A stretch of 64,000 nucleotides of DNA from a bacterium UBP14_UBA6098 (lineage in GTDB: Bacteria > UBP14 > UBA6098): the NCBI GenBank assembly GCA_002428525.1, contig DIWU01000003.1, forward strand, positions 32,495-96,494, written 5' to 3'. The notes beneath the pieces were generated by a model. It made no database searches. It was not told where the DNA came from and worked only from the letters and a program-made list of their open reading frames with translations. Shown piece after piece: positions 27,427-35,656 of this stretch. A program made the position numbers and the translations under genes. The stretch's first letter is position 1, and each line of letters begins with the position of its first letter.

Positions 27427-28448
27427 CGCAAGCCGCCGATCTCGACCGAGCGCTCGCCGGAGACTATCTCGCCGCAGGGGATTGCGGCCAATTCGAAAGC
27501 CATCGGGAGATCGTTCGGCCGAAGGGCAAGTATGAAGCCGGCGCCCATGTTGAAGACCTCGAACATCTCGCCCCGAGGGATATCGCCGGTCGAGCGGATC
27601 AGCTCGAATATCGGCGGGATGGGGATTTGCGAAACCTCGACGAGTGCGCGACAACCCTTCGGAAGGACGCGGATCAGGTTTCCGGCTATGCCTCCGCCGG
27701 TGATATGCGCCATGCCGGAGATTTCTATGTTGTTCTGTAATAGCGATTTAACCCTACCGAGGAAACTCGGGTGAACCGCGAGCAGGGCCTCCCCCACCGA
27801 CTGGCCGCCGAGAAGCTCCGGTCTGTCGTCGGGGGCGAATCTGCCCGAATCGAGCAAAACCCTGCGCGCGAGGGAATAGCCGTTTGTCATGAGGCCGTTG
27901 CTGGGGAGCGCGACGAGGCGGTCGCCGGGGCGGATGGCACCGCCGTCGATGTAGGTTTCGTCGGTGGCGGTGCCGACTATGAAGCCCGCGAGGTCGAAAT
28001 CGCCGGGCGAGTAAATCCCGGGGAGTTGAGCGGTCTCACCGCCGATGAGCGCGAGGCCGTTCTCGACGCATGAGGTCGAAAGCCCCTCGACAAGCTCGGC
28101 GATCCTCTCGGCGGTCATATCGGAATGGCCGATATAGTCGAGGAAGAAAAGCGGGGCGGCGTTCAGGGTTAACAGGTCGTTGACGCAGTGGTTGACGAGG
28201 TCGCGGCCGACCGTGTTGAAGACGCCCATCGCCGAGGCGACCTTCAGCTTAGTCCCGACGCCGTCCGCGGAGGCGAGAAGCAGATTTCGCGAGCCTTCGG
28301 GAAAACGAAAGACCCCTCCGAAAGCGCCGATATCCGAGACCACTCCCGAAGTGAAGGTTTTCTTTGCCAGCGCGGCAATTCTGCGCTTGGCCTCATCGCC
28401 GGCGGAGATATCGACTCCGGCGGCTCTATAGGATTCACTACTTTTCAC
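27423..28448 (-). CDS. purM: Phosphoribosylformylglycinamidine cyclo-ligase (AIR synthetase)
   Basis: 341 residues, close to the usual ~345. Landmark segments are the N-terminal SYRAAGVDISAGDEA, the ATP-binding ADGVGTKLKVA, DLVNHCVNDLLTLNAAPLFFLDYI and LIGGETAQLPGIY, and the C-terminal AHITGGGIAGNL. The enzyme closes the imidazole ring at the fifth step of de novo purine synthesis in the cytoplasm. The start is a GTG that overlaps the HD-gene stop (GTGA), and its own stop overlaps the lnt start, so it is embedded in a coupled operon with envelope genes rather than with other pur genes. Confidence 0.95.
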   Translation of the reverse strand: MKSSESYRAAGVDISAGDEAKRRIAALAKKTFTSGVVSDIGAFGGVFRFPEGSRNLLLASADGVGTKLKVASAMGVFNTVGRDLVNHCVNDLLTLNAAPLFFLDYIGHSDMTAERIAELVEGLSTSCVENGLALIGGETAQLPGIYSPGDFDLAGFIVGTATDETYIDGGAIRPGDRLVALPSNGLMTNGYSLARRVLLDSGRFAPDDRPELLGGQSVGEALLAVHPSFLGRVKSLLQNNIEISGMAHITGGGIAGNLIRVLPKGCRALVEVSQIPIPPIFELIRSTGDIPRGEMFEVFNMGAGFILALRPNDLPMAFELAAIPCGEIVSGERSVEIGGLR

Positions 28449-29110
28449 GCTAATTTCACTCCATTGATTATAAGCTCGAAGTCCGCGCCGAGGTATTCGG
28501 CGGCGACCTTGCTTGAATGCATTCTTTGAAGGAAGATCTCGAAATACTCCATAACAGAGGCCACCTTGGGCGCGATCAGAATCTCGATGCCTATCGTTTT
28601 GCCCTCGTTTTTTATGAAGATATCGCTACTGACCGCGGCGAAATTGACGCGGTCGTGGATATCGCCGACGACATCGCCCGAGGCGCGGACGCGCGAGGAG
28701 TGGACATCGGATTTGTCGGCGATAATCAGCGCGGCGGAGATGTTCGAGACCGGCTCGCCCTCGCCCTCGTGGTGGTTGCCGATTGCTGCGATGATTTTAT
28801 TGGCTTCGTCGAAGTCCATGCCGAGGCGAAGGAGAATCGGCCGCGCCAAAACCGCGCCGAAAAGTGCGTGTTGCCTTCGGTTGACGACATTGCCGATGTC
28901 GTGCATATGCCCTGCGATTGCGGCAAGCTCGGCCTCGCGCTCGGAATGGCCGAGGCCGAGGATTATCCTGCGCGCGCGCTCGGCGACAACTCCGAGGTGG
29001 CGCGGGCCGTGCTCCGTGTAGCCTATTTCCTCGAGGTTATGGTCGGCCGAGGCGATAAGGCTTTGGACCTCGGGATCGCTGATTATCGTATTCAGTGTTA
29101 TTTCGCTCAT
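28445..29110 (-). CDS. HD-domain phosphohydrolase
   Basis: 221 residues, first gene of the coupled operon. The HD-superfamily metal ligands can be read: H34/H38 in TEHGPRH, H70-D71 in GHMHDIG, the H113-H114 pair in GNHHEGEGEP, and D132 in IIADKSD. The family hydrolyses phosphate esters or nucleotides; the substrate cannot be told from sequence. The C-terminal ~70 residues (from about DRVNFAAV) form a beta-rich tail of unknown role. No signal peptide. It stands alone at the head of a purM-lnt-PorZ-like-femAB operon; no pathway logic links it clearly to the rest. Confidence 0.8.
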   Translation of the reverse strand: MSEITLNTIISDPEVQSLIASADHNLEEIGYTEHGPRHLGVVAERARRIILGLGHSEREAELAAIAGHMHDIGNVVNRRQHALFGAVLARPILLRLGMDFDEANKIIAAIGNHHEGEGEPVSNISAALIIADKSDVHSSRVRASGDVVGDIHDRVNFAAVSSDIFIKNEGKTIGIEILIAPKVASVMEYFEIFLQRMHSSKVAAEYLGADFELIINGVKLA

Positions 29111-29148
29111 AGACTTTATTTCTCCGCGTATCGAACTACAGATTTATT

Positions 29149-29177
29149 AAAATATAAAACAATCCGATTCATGTCAA
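29149..29177 (-). promoter_or_regulatory. Sigma-70-like promoter of the HD-purM-lnt operon
   Basis: On the minus strand: TTGACA (29172-29177), 17-nt spacer, TATTTT (29149-29154), about 39 nt before the HD gene start. Same -35 box and spacing as the giant-gene promoter. Confidence 0.6.
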
Positions 29178-29227
29178 GGAAATATGAAGAATGGGAATCG
29201 CCGGGATGAGGCGATGTAAATTGCATG

Positions 29228-29258
29228 TTGACGCTTTTTGCTTTGCATTTTCGATAAA
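29228..29258 (+). promoter_or_regulatory. Possible promoter of the ALDH gene
   Basis: TTGACG (29228-29233) with a weak -10 region (TCGATA at 29251, or GATAAA at 29253) in the divergent gap before the dehydrogenase. The -10 is poor. An AT-rich block with GATATTAATCGG (29281-29292) follows. Confidence 0.3.
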
Positions 29259-29342
29259 AATTCATATATTTATAAATCTTGATATTAATCGGAATGATGG
29301 AATCTATACCTTGTTAACACAAAGCAAGACGAAAGGACACCA

Positions 29343-30857
29343 ATGAAGCAAATCCTCGAAAAATTCGGCCTCACCGGAGACCTTTACGGCGGTTTCGACG
29401 GTGAATGGTTCGGACACGGCAGTATTCTCGAATCCTACAGCCCGATCGACGGCAGTCTTTTGGCCAAGATTCATCAGGTCGACAGTAGCGACTACGAACG
29501 CATCGCTAAATCGGCCGAAAGGGCCTTCGAGGTTTGGCGCGATGTTCCCGCCCCGAAGCGCGGCCTTTTGGTTCGCGCGTTCGCGGACAAGCTTCGCGAG
29601 CACAAGGACGATCTCGGCGCGTTGGTCTCCATCGAGATGGGTAAAATCCATATGGAGGGCAAGGGCGAGGTTCAAGAGATGATCGATGTCTGCGACTTCG
29701 CAGTCGGTCTCTCGCGCCAGCTTTACGGCCTGACGATGAAGTCCGAGCGCGAAGAGCATTTCATGATGGAGCAATGGCATCCGTTGGGGATAGTCGGCAT
29801 CATTACCGCCTTCAATTTCCCGGTTGCGGTTTGGTCTTGGAACATCGCGCTTTCGCTGGTTTGCGGCGATTCGAATATCTGGAAGCCCTCGAGCAAAACC
29901 CCGCTTATCGCTCTCGCCTGCACGAAGCTCGCCGAGGGCGTCTGCCGCGAGCAGGGCGTCGATCCGGCGGTGCTTTCGCTGGTAATCGGCAAGGGTAGCG
30001 ATGTCGGGGAGAAAATTCTACTCGACGACAGGGTGAAGCTGATTTCCTGCACCGGTAGCACCTCAGTCGGGCGCCGTGTCGGCAGGATTGTCGGCGAGAG
30101 GCTCGGACGGACTATTTTAGAACTCGGCGGAAACAACGCGATCATCGTCACGCCGGATGCCGATATGGAGATGGCGCTGAGGGCGATCCTCTTCGGCGCG
30201 GTCGGAACCACGGGCCAGCGTTGCACCTCGACGCGCAGGATCATCGTCCATAAGTCGATCAAGGAGACGCTCGTCAACCGACTGATCAACGCCTACAAAC
30301 AGGTCAAGATAGGTAATCCGCTCGACCCCGAGACGATTATGGGGCCGATGGTCGATACCGGCGCGGTTAAGGAGATGATGAACGCGATCGGTCTTATCAA
30401 GGAGCAGGGCGGGAAGATACTTTACGGCGGCGAGCAACTCGATCTGCCGGGAGGGTGCTATGTGACCCCGTGCATCGCGGAGGCCAAGAACGAGATGGAG
30501 ATCGTGCAGAACGAGACCTTCGCGCCGATTCTCTATATCATCGAATACAGCGATTTCGAGGAGGCTTTGAGGCTTCACAACGGCGTGCCGCAAGGGCTGT
30601 CCTCGGCGATCTTCACGAACAACTTCCGCGAGGCGCAGAGTTTCCTCTCGGCGGCGGGTTCGGATTGCGGAATCGCTAATGTCAATCTCGGCACCTCGGG
30701 CGCCGAGATCGGCGGGGCGTTCGGCGGCGAGAAGGAGACCGGCGGCGGTAGGGAGTCCGGCTCGGACAGCTGGAAGACCTATATGCGCCGTCAGACGAAC
30801 ACATTGAATTACTCGAAGAACCTGATTCTCGCGCAGGGGATAAAGTTCGGGGAATAG
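29343..30857 (+). CDS. Aldehyde dehydrogenase, ALDH7 (aminoadipate-semialdehyde dehydrogenase) type
   Basis: 504 residues with all ALDH catalytic marks: N158 in ITAFNFP, E260 in ELGGNN and nucleophile C294 in GQRCTSTRR. The GQRCTSTRR form, together with the tail GTSGAEIGGAFGGEKETGGG and RRQTNT...NYS, is the signature of the ALDH7/antiquitin family, which oxidises alpha-aminoadipic semialdehyde in lysine breakdown using NAD+. No other lysine-catabolic gene is nearby, so the physiological substrate is uncertain. The ATG follows GAAAGGA. The gene has its own upstream region and is closed by a strong GC hairpin, so it is probably monocistronic. Confidence 0.9.
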   Translation: MKQILEKFGLTGDLYGGFDGEWFGHGSILESYSPIDGSLLAKIHQVDSSDYERIAKSAERAFEVWRDVPAPKRGLLVRAFADKLREHKDDLGALVSIEMGKIHMEGKGEVQEMIDVCDFAVGLSRQLYGLTMKSEREEHFMMEQWHPLGIVGIITAFNFPVAVWSWNIALSLVCGDSNIWKPSSKTPLIALACTKLAEGVCREQGVDPAVLSLVIGKGSDVGEKILLDDRVKLISCTGSTSVGRRVGRIVGERLGRTILELGGNNAIIVTPDADMEMALRAILFGAVGTTGQRCTSTRRIIVHKSIKETLVNRLINAYKQVKIGNPLDPETIMGPMVDTGAVKEMMNAIGLIKEQGGKILYGGEQLDLPGGCYVTPCIAEAKNEMEIVQNETFAPILYIIEYSDFEEALRLHNGVPQGLSSAIFTNNFREAQSFLSAAGSDCGIANVNLGTSGAEIGGAFGGEKETGGGRESGSDSWKTYMRRQTNTLNYSKNLILAQGIKFGE

Positions 30858-30872
30858 AACTTTAGTTGACTT

Positions 30873-30899
30873 GGGGGGGGCGAACGCCCCCCCATTTTG
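30873..30899 (+). terminator. Strong intrinsic terminator after the ALDH gene
   Basis: A run of eight G (30873-30880), loop around CGAACG (30881-30886), then seven C (30887-30893) and ATTTTGT. The all-GC stem followed by a short T-rich tail is a convincing rho-independent terminator 15 nt after the stop. Confidence 0.8.
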
Positions 30900-30923
30900 T
30901 TGAATGGAAAAAATGGAGAGAGA

Positions 30924-31151
30924 ATGAAACAAAAAGGTGTAGAAACGAAGCATGGTCGTTTCACTGCGATAATCGAACGAGACGAGGACGGCTATTTCGT
31001 CGGCACTGTTCCGACTTTGAAAAGCTGTTATACGCAGGCAAAAACTATAGACGAATTAGTAAATAGGCTCAAAGAGGTTATCCTTCTTTGCCTTGAGGAA
31101 CAAGAAGCTACCGAACTCGAATTCGTAGGTATCCAGACTATTGAGGCTTAA
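30924..31151 (+). CDS. hicB: HicB-type antitoxin, short form
   Basis: 75 residues from the ATG at 30924, which has GGAGAG just upstream; the longer frame lacks such a site. The sequence FTAIIERDEDGYFVGTVPTLKSC...DELVNRLKEVILLCLEE is the partial RNase H-like HicB fold. It lacks a C-terminal ribbon-helix-helix or HTH domain, so DNA binding and autoregulation by this form are doubtful. It sits two nt before hicA. Known function: it binds and neutralises the HicA mRNA interferase. The antitoxin-first order is the less common arrangement but well known. Confidence 0.88.
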   Translation: MKQKGVETKHGRFTAIIERDEDGYFVGTVPTLKSCYTQAKTIDELVNRLKEVILLCLEEQEATELEFVGIQTIEA

Positions 31152-31153
31152 AG

Positions 31154-31384
31154 ATGAGCCGTCTTCCGACTATCAACGCAAAAGTTATGATCTCATTTGT
31201 TGAGTCTAAAGGATTTGTTCTCTCAAGGCAAAAAGGAAGTCATAAAATATTTCGTCATCCTGACGGTCGAACGGCAACAATCCCATGCCATAAAGGCGAA
31301 GATCTGGGAAGAGGGATTGTCGTAAAAATATTAAACGATGTCGATTCGAATATTAGAGATTTTGAAGTATGGTTGAATAAATGA
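31154..31384 (+). CDS. hicA: HicA-type mRNA interferase toxin
   Basis: 76 residues with a double-stranded-RNA-binding-like fold. The catalytic His is H30 in KGSHKIFRHPDGR, followed by ATIPCHKGEDLGRGIVVKIL, the typical HicA core. It would cleave mRNA when not bound by HicB. It begins two nt after the hicB stop. The pair stands between a terminator and a DivIVA-domain gene, as an accessory insertion in an otherwise housekeeping stretch. Confidence 0.9.
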   Translation: MSRLPTINAKVMISFVESKGFVLSRQKGSHKIFRHPDGRTATIPCHKGEDLGRGIVVKILNDVDSNIRDFEVWLNK

Positions 31385-31422
31385 GTTATAAAACGGCTTG
31401 AAACCTCTCTTTTGGAGTCAAT

Positions 31423-32007
31423 ATGGCACTTTCGCCGCTTGAGATTAGAAATCAGGATTTTCCAAAGTCGCCGATGGGGTATAAGCGCGACGATGTCAAG
31501 TTCTTCCTCGCGCAGGTTGCCGAGTCGGTCGCGGAACTTCACAAGGAACGCGATCACCTTTCGCGCCGCCTCGAGACAATGACCAAGCGTATAAGCGAAC
31601 TCGAGGCGCAGTCCGGCGCTATCGGCCATGCCCTCGATCTCGCGAAGAAAGAGGGTCAGGAGATAATCAACCGCGCGCAGGAAGAGGCGCGGCATATACG
31701 CGAGGGCGCCGACGACGAGGCGCAGAAGGTCATGTCGCGATACACTCAGCAGATCAACGAGACCAAGCAGGAGCTTTACGAACTTACTACAATAAAAGAC
31801 GCATATTTTCGCAAGCTTATGCGGGTTTTGGAGCTTCAGGACAAGGCGCTGAAACAGTTCGACGAGGAATACGAGGCCAGAAGGATTCGCGCCTCGATCG
31901 AGACGCTGGCCGCGGGTTTTCGCATCGAATTCCCCCTGTCGGACGAGTCGGTTTTCGGCAATTCAACACACAGGAGAAGGCGCTCGTCGCTCTTCCCGAT
32001 GGATTAA
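31423..32007 (+). CDS. DivIVA-domain coiled-coil protein
   Basis: 194 residues. The N-terminal ALSPLEIRNQDFPKSPMGYKRDDVKFFLAQV is the lipid-binding DivIVA start, followed by a long coiled coil (about 35-150) rich in Glu, Lys and Ala. The C-terminus is basic (HRRRRSS). DivIVA proteins mark curved membranes and organise septum or pole growth; outside Gram-positives the role is less clear. GGAG lies at a good distance from the ATG. It starts an apparent co-directional run with the phosphorylase, hsp20, lon, carboxypeptidase and arsR genes. Confidence 0.85.
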   Translation: MALSPLEIRNQDFPKSPMGYKRDDVKFFLAQVAESVAELHKERDHLSRRLETMTKRISELEAQSGAIGHALDLAKKEGQEIINRAQEEARHIREGADDEAQKVMSRYTQQINETKQELYELTTIKDAYFRKLMRVLELQDKALKQFDEEYEARRIRASIETLAAGFRIEFPLSDESVFGNSTHRRRRSSLFPMD

Positions 32008-32016
32008 GGATATTTT

Positions 32017-32850
32017 ATGATCGAGATTAGAAAACAACTCGCCGACTCGGTGCCGTTTGTGCGGGCGAGGGCAAAGACCAATCCGAAGATTGGGATCATC
32101 CTCGGCACAGGCATGGGCGGATTGGCCGGAATGATAGAGACCGAGGCGGTTATACCCTATGAGGATATCCCCCATTTTGTAGCCGGCGAAACGCCCGGAC
32201 ACGACGGCAATCTTATTTTCGGCAAGTTCTCCGGAATCCCGATAGTCGCGATGCAGGGGCGAGTCCATTTTTATGAAGGGTTTTCGCTGAAAGAGGTGAC
32301 CTATCCGGTTCGGTTGATGCGGGCCTTGGGGGTCGAAACACTGGTCGTTTCGAACGCCGCCGGCGCGCTGAATCCGCTGTTTCGCAAGGGCGATGTGATG
32401 CTCATCACCGACCAAATCAACCTCATGGGCGATAACCCGTTGAGGGGGCCAAACGACGACGCCCTCGGAGTGCGTTTCCCCGATATGAGCCGCGCCTATA
32501 CGCCCGAGCTCAGGCGAGTATTCGAGGCGACGGCGCTGGAGAACGGAATCCGCCTCGTCGAGGGGGTTTTCGTCGCGCTGATGGGGCCGTGCTACGAGAC
32601 CGCCGCGGAATACAGATTCCTGCGGACTATCGGTGCGGACGCGGTCGGAATGAGCACGGTGCCGGAGGTCATAGTTGCGGTTCACGGCGGGATGAAGGTG
32701 GTCGGTTTCTCTATGATAACCGATATGTGCCTGCCGGATTCCTTGGTTCCGGCCGATCATAACGAAATTATTCAGGTTGTCAAAGAGGCCGGCGACAAGC
32801 TCGAGAGCCTGCTCGAGATCGCCTTGCCGCGTATAACAGATTCGATTTAA
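32017..32850 (+). CDS. punA: Purine nucleoside phosphorylase, trimeric (class I) type
   Basis: 277 residues. Visible landmarks are the phosphate loop ILGTGMGGL, GRVHFYEGF, VSNAAGALNP, the GPCYETAAEYRF segment and MSTVPEVIVA. The enzyme splits purine nucleosides with phosphate in the salvage pathway. At the base-contacting position usually held by Asn (SLITN) this protein has Asp (SMITD). Asp there also occurs in some bacterial homologues and in methylthioadenosine phosphorylase, so a preference other than guanosine/inosine is possible; the rest of the motifs remain of the PNP type. It begins ten nt after the DivIVA gene. Confidence 0.9.
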   Translation: MIEIRKQLADSVPFVRARAKTNPKIGIILGTGMGGLAGMIETEAVIPYEDIPHFVAGETPGHDGNLIFGKFSGIPIVAMQGRVHFYEGFSLKEVTYPVRLMRALGVETLVVSNAAGALNPLFRKGDVMLITDQINLMGDNPLRGPNDDALGVRFPDMSRAYTPELRRVFEATALENGIRLVEGVFVALMGPCYETAAEYRFLRTIGADAVGMSTVPEVIVAVHGGMKVVGFSMITDMCLPDSLVPADHNEIIQVVKEAGDKLESLLEIALPRITDSI

Positions 32851-32870
32851 CTTTTTTCTACGGTGGAATT

Positions 32871-33308
32871 ATGGGTGATGCACTTCGAGCAAAGAGCCGT
32901 TCTTTCGAAGAGGAGATTCGCGGGCTGTATTCCGAGTTCTCGCAGATGAAGAACGGTGTTATGTTGAACGCACTCAATGTCTGGCATCCGCCGACCGATG
33001 TTTGCGAGACCGAGGACGAGTTTGTGATTACCTGCGAGCTTGCTGGGATTCGCAAGGAGGATATTCGGATTCAGCTCTTGGACGATGTCGTTCAAATCTC
33101 CGGCACGCGCATCGAGAAACGGCCGATCGCCCGCGCGATCTTTCACAACCTCGAGATAAACTACGGCCCCTTCGAGAGGAATATCCGCTTTCCGAAGAGG
33201 TTTCTCGGCGCGGAACCTCGCGCGAGTTTCAATGAGGGAGTGCTCTGCGTCAAGATTCCCGCAAGCCCTCCGCATCCGAAGGGGAAAGTCGAGATCGAGG
33301 TAGAATGA
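32871..33308 (+). CDS. Hsp20/alpha-crystallin small heat-shock protein
   Basis: 145 residues. The alpha-crystallin domain spans about 40-140: NALNVWHPPTDVCETEDEFVI, CELAGIRKEDIRI, ISGTRIEK and the closing FNEGVLCVKIP, which matches the usual G-V-L strand. It is an ATP-independent holdase for unfolding proteins. The gene overlaps the Lon start by 4 nt (ATGA), so chaperone and protease are translated together. No CIRCE element is visible upstream. Confidence 0.92.
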   Translation: MGDALRAKSRSFEEEIRGLYSEFSQMKNGVMLNALNVWHPPTDVCETEDEFVITCELAGIRKEDIRIQLLDDVVQISGTRIEKRPIARAIFHNLEINYGPFERNIRFPKRFLGAEPRASFNEGVLCVKIPASPPHPKGKVEIEVE

Positions 33309-35647
33309 GGTTCGACGAGATGGATATCGATAAGGACAACGAAAAGACCGAGGTTCTCGGGATACTTCCATTGATCCAGAATGTCGCCTTTCCGGGACAG
33401 ATCGTTCCGCTTGTGATTCAGGATGAGCGGCATATAAAGCTAATCGACGATATTGTCGGCGAAGACAAGATTATGGCTATGGTCCCCGCGCTCCCCGGCC
33501 GCGAAGTGGCGGATAGCTTCGAGAGCCTCTTCGAGTTTGGAGTGCGCGCCTCTGTGATGAAGCTCCTGCGCTTTCCCGACGGGAGTTTGAGGGTTTTGGT
33601 CAGATGCCTCGAGCGGCTAAGGTTAATTGACCGAATCAAAGAAAAGCCATATATGGTCGCGCGTTTCGCGCAGGTCGAGGAGTCGAGGGTTCAGGGCGAC
33701 GAAGAAACCGCGCTAATTCGGACGATTTTAGAACAATTCAAAGAGGTGGCGAAACTCGCGCCCTATCTTCCCGACGAGATTCCGGTCGAGGCCTTCGATA
33801 TCGAGGACCCCGGCCGTTTCGCCGATTCGATTGCGGCCTATCTTGCTATCGATCCGAGAAAGAAACAAGCGCTTCTTGCCGAAACGGATATTTTAAAGAG
33901 GCTCAAAGACTTGCGCGAGTTTGTCACCTACGAACTGACCGTGCTTCGCCTCAGTAGCGAGATACAGACCGAGGCCAACGAATCGATCCGCAAAGGCCAG
34001 CGTGAATTCTTGCTTCGCGAGCAGATGAAGGCGATTCGCAAAGAACTCGGCGACGACGAGCACCCGGAGATCTCGCAGTTTCGCGATAGGCTCGAACAGA
34101 AGGCCATGCCCGAAGAGGCGAAGAAGGCCGCGGAGACCGAGATAGACCGCCTCGAGCGGATGAACCCCGCCAGCGCCGAGTATTCGGTTTCAATCACATA
34201 TCTCGATTGGCTTTTAAAGTTACCGTGGCTCGAATCGACCGAGGACAGGATCGATATCGCCACCGCGCAGGCGGTTTTGGACGAGGATCATTACGGCCTC
34301 GAGAAAATAAAGGAGCGAATCGTCGAGTTTTTGGCCGTGCGCAAGCTCAAGCCCAACGCGAAATCGCCGATTCTACTTTTCATCGGGCCGCCGGGAGTTG
34401 GAAAAACAAGCCTCGGAATGAGCATCGCGCGATCGATGGGGCGCGAGTTCTATCGTATGAGCCTCGGCGGAATGCGCGACGAGGCGGAGATCCGCGGACA
34501 CCGGAGAACCTATGTCGGCGCGCTTCCGGGGCGAATCCTTCAGGGGATCTCGCGTTGCGGCTCGAACAATCCGGTCTTCATGCTCGACGAGATCGACAAG
34601 ATCGGGCAGGACTTTCGCGGCGACCCCTCCTCGGCGCTTTTAGAGGTGCTCGATCCCGAGCAAAACCGCGCCTTCGTCGATAACTACCTCGAGGTGCCGT
34701 TCGACCTATCGAAGGTATTCTTCATCGCGACCGCGAATTATATAGACCCGATTCCGAGTGTGCTTTTGGACAGGATGGAGATGCTCCGGCTTCCGGGCTA
34801 TACGAATCGGGAAAAACTCAATATCGCGAGGCAGTTTCTCGTCCCGCGGCAGATCGAGGCGCACGGCCTCGACAAGGCGAAGATATCCTTCTCGGAGGAG
34901 GCGCTCGCGGATATCATCGATAATTACACGCGCGAGGCCGGAGTGCGGAACCTCGAGCGAACGATAGCGGATATCTGCCGAAAGGTCGCCCGCGAGATTG
35001 CAAGCGGAAAACGAAGGCGCGCGGTAATCACCGAAGGACGTGTGCGAGAGTATCTCGGGCCGGACAGGTTCGCGGATGCGGCGCTTCCCTCGAAGATCGG
35101 CCCCGGCATGGCCTTCGGGCTGGCATGGACGCCGACCGGCGGCGAGGTGCTCACGATCGAGGCGACGGCGATGCCCGGCAAGGGTAGCCTTATTCTGACC
35201 GGCCATCTCGGCGATGTCATGAAGGAATCCGCGCAGACGGCCCTCAGCTGGCTGAGGTCTGAGGCCTCGGAGCTTGGGGTCGAGCGCGATTTCAACCAAG
35301 CGGATATTCATCTGCATGTCCCCGCCGGCGCTATCCCGAAGGATGGCCCCTCGGCCGGAATCGCAATGGCCACATGCCTGACCTCGCTTTTCACCGGCCG
35401 ATCGCCGATCCCGAAAACGGCGATGACCGGCGAGATTACGCTTCGCGGCGAGGTTCTGCCGATCGGCGGTCTGAAGGAGAAGATACTCGGAGCTAAGCGC
35501 GCGGGGATCGAGAGGATAATCGTCCCGCGGCGAAACGAGGTCGAACTTGAAGACCTCCCGAAAGAGATTAGGAAATCGGTGAAATTTATTTTAGTCGATA
35601 ATATGGGGGATGTGATAGAGGCCGCGCTGGTAAAAACCTGTCTTTAG
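33305..35647 (+). CDS. lon: ATP-dependent protease Lon
   Basis: 780 residues with the full LonA order: N-terminal substrate domain (LPLIQNVAFPGQIVPLVI), coiled coil, AAA+ module with Walker A GPPGVGKT (about 361-368) and Walker B FMLDEIDKIG, and the serine-lysine protease domain with S683 in KDGPSAGIAMAT and the Lys of the GLKEK segment (724-726). It degrades misfolded and regulatory proteins in the cytoplasm. The start overlaps the hsp20 stop in ATGA; a second ATG five codons later is also possible. Pairing with hsp20 makes a compact proteostasis unit. Confidence 0.96.
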   Translation: MRFDEMDIDKDNEKTEVLGILPLIQNVAFPGQIVPLVIQDERHIKLIDDIVGEDKIMAMVPALPGREVADSFESLFEFGVRASVMKLLRFPDGSLRVLVRCLERLRLIDRIKEKPYMVARFAQVEESRVQGDEETALIRTILEQFKEVAKLAPYLPDEIPVEAFDIEDPGRFADSIAAYLAIDPRKKQALLAETDILKRLKDLREFVTYELTVLRLSSEIQTEANESIRKGQREFLLREQMKAIRKELGDDEHPEISQFRDRLEQKAMPEEAKKAAETEIDRLERMNPASAEYSVSITYLDWLLKLPWLESTEDRIDIATAQAVLDEDHYGLEKIKERIVEFLAVRKLKPNAKSPILLFIGPPGVGKTSLGMSIARSMGREFYRMSLGGMRDEAEIRGHRRTYVGALPGRILQGISRCGSNNPVFMLDEIDKIGQDFRGDPSSALLEVLDPEQNRAFVDNYLEVPFDLSKVFFIATANYIDPIPSVLLDRMEMLRLPGYTNREKLNIARQFLVPRQIEAHGLDKAKISFSEEALADIIDNYTREAGVRNLERTIADICRKVAREIASGKRRRAVITEGRVREYLGPDRFADAALPSKIGPGMAFGLAWTPTGGEVLTIEATAMPGKGSLILTGHLGDVMKESAQTALSWLRSEASELGVERDFNQADIHLHVPAGAIPKDGPSAGIAMATCLTSLFTGRSPIPKTAMTGEITLRGEVLPIGGLKEKILGAKRAGIERIIVPRRNEVELEDLPKEIRKSVKFILVDNMGDVIEAALVKTCL

Positions 35648-35656
35648 GAGAATCTG

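Noticed and set aside
27427..27654. N-terminal extension of the lnt frame
   Set aside because: It is purM read in another frame, Arg/Pro-rich, with no membrane segment; the TTG overlapping the purM stop is preferred.
30858..30923. Insertion-sequence ends around hicBA
   Set aside because: The only inverted repeat is the GC-rich terminator hairpin; no transposase or target duplication was seen.
32851..32870. CIRCE heat-shock operator before hsp20-lon
   Set aside because: The 20-nt gap holds only a ribosome site; no TTAGCACTC-type inverted repeat.
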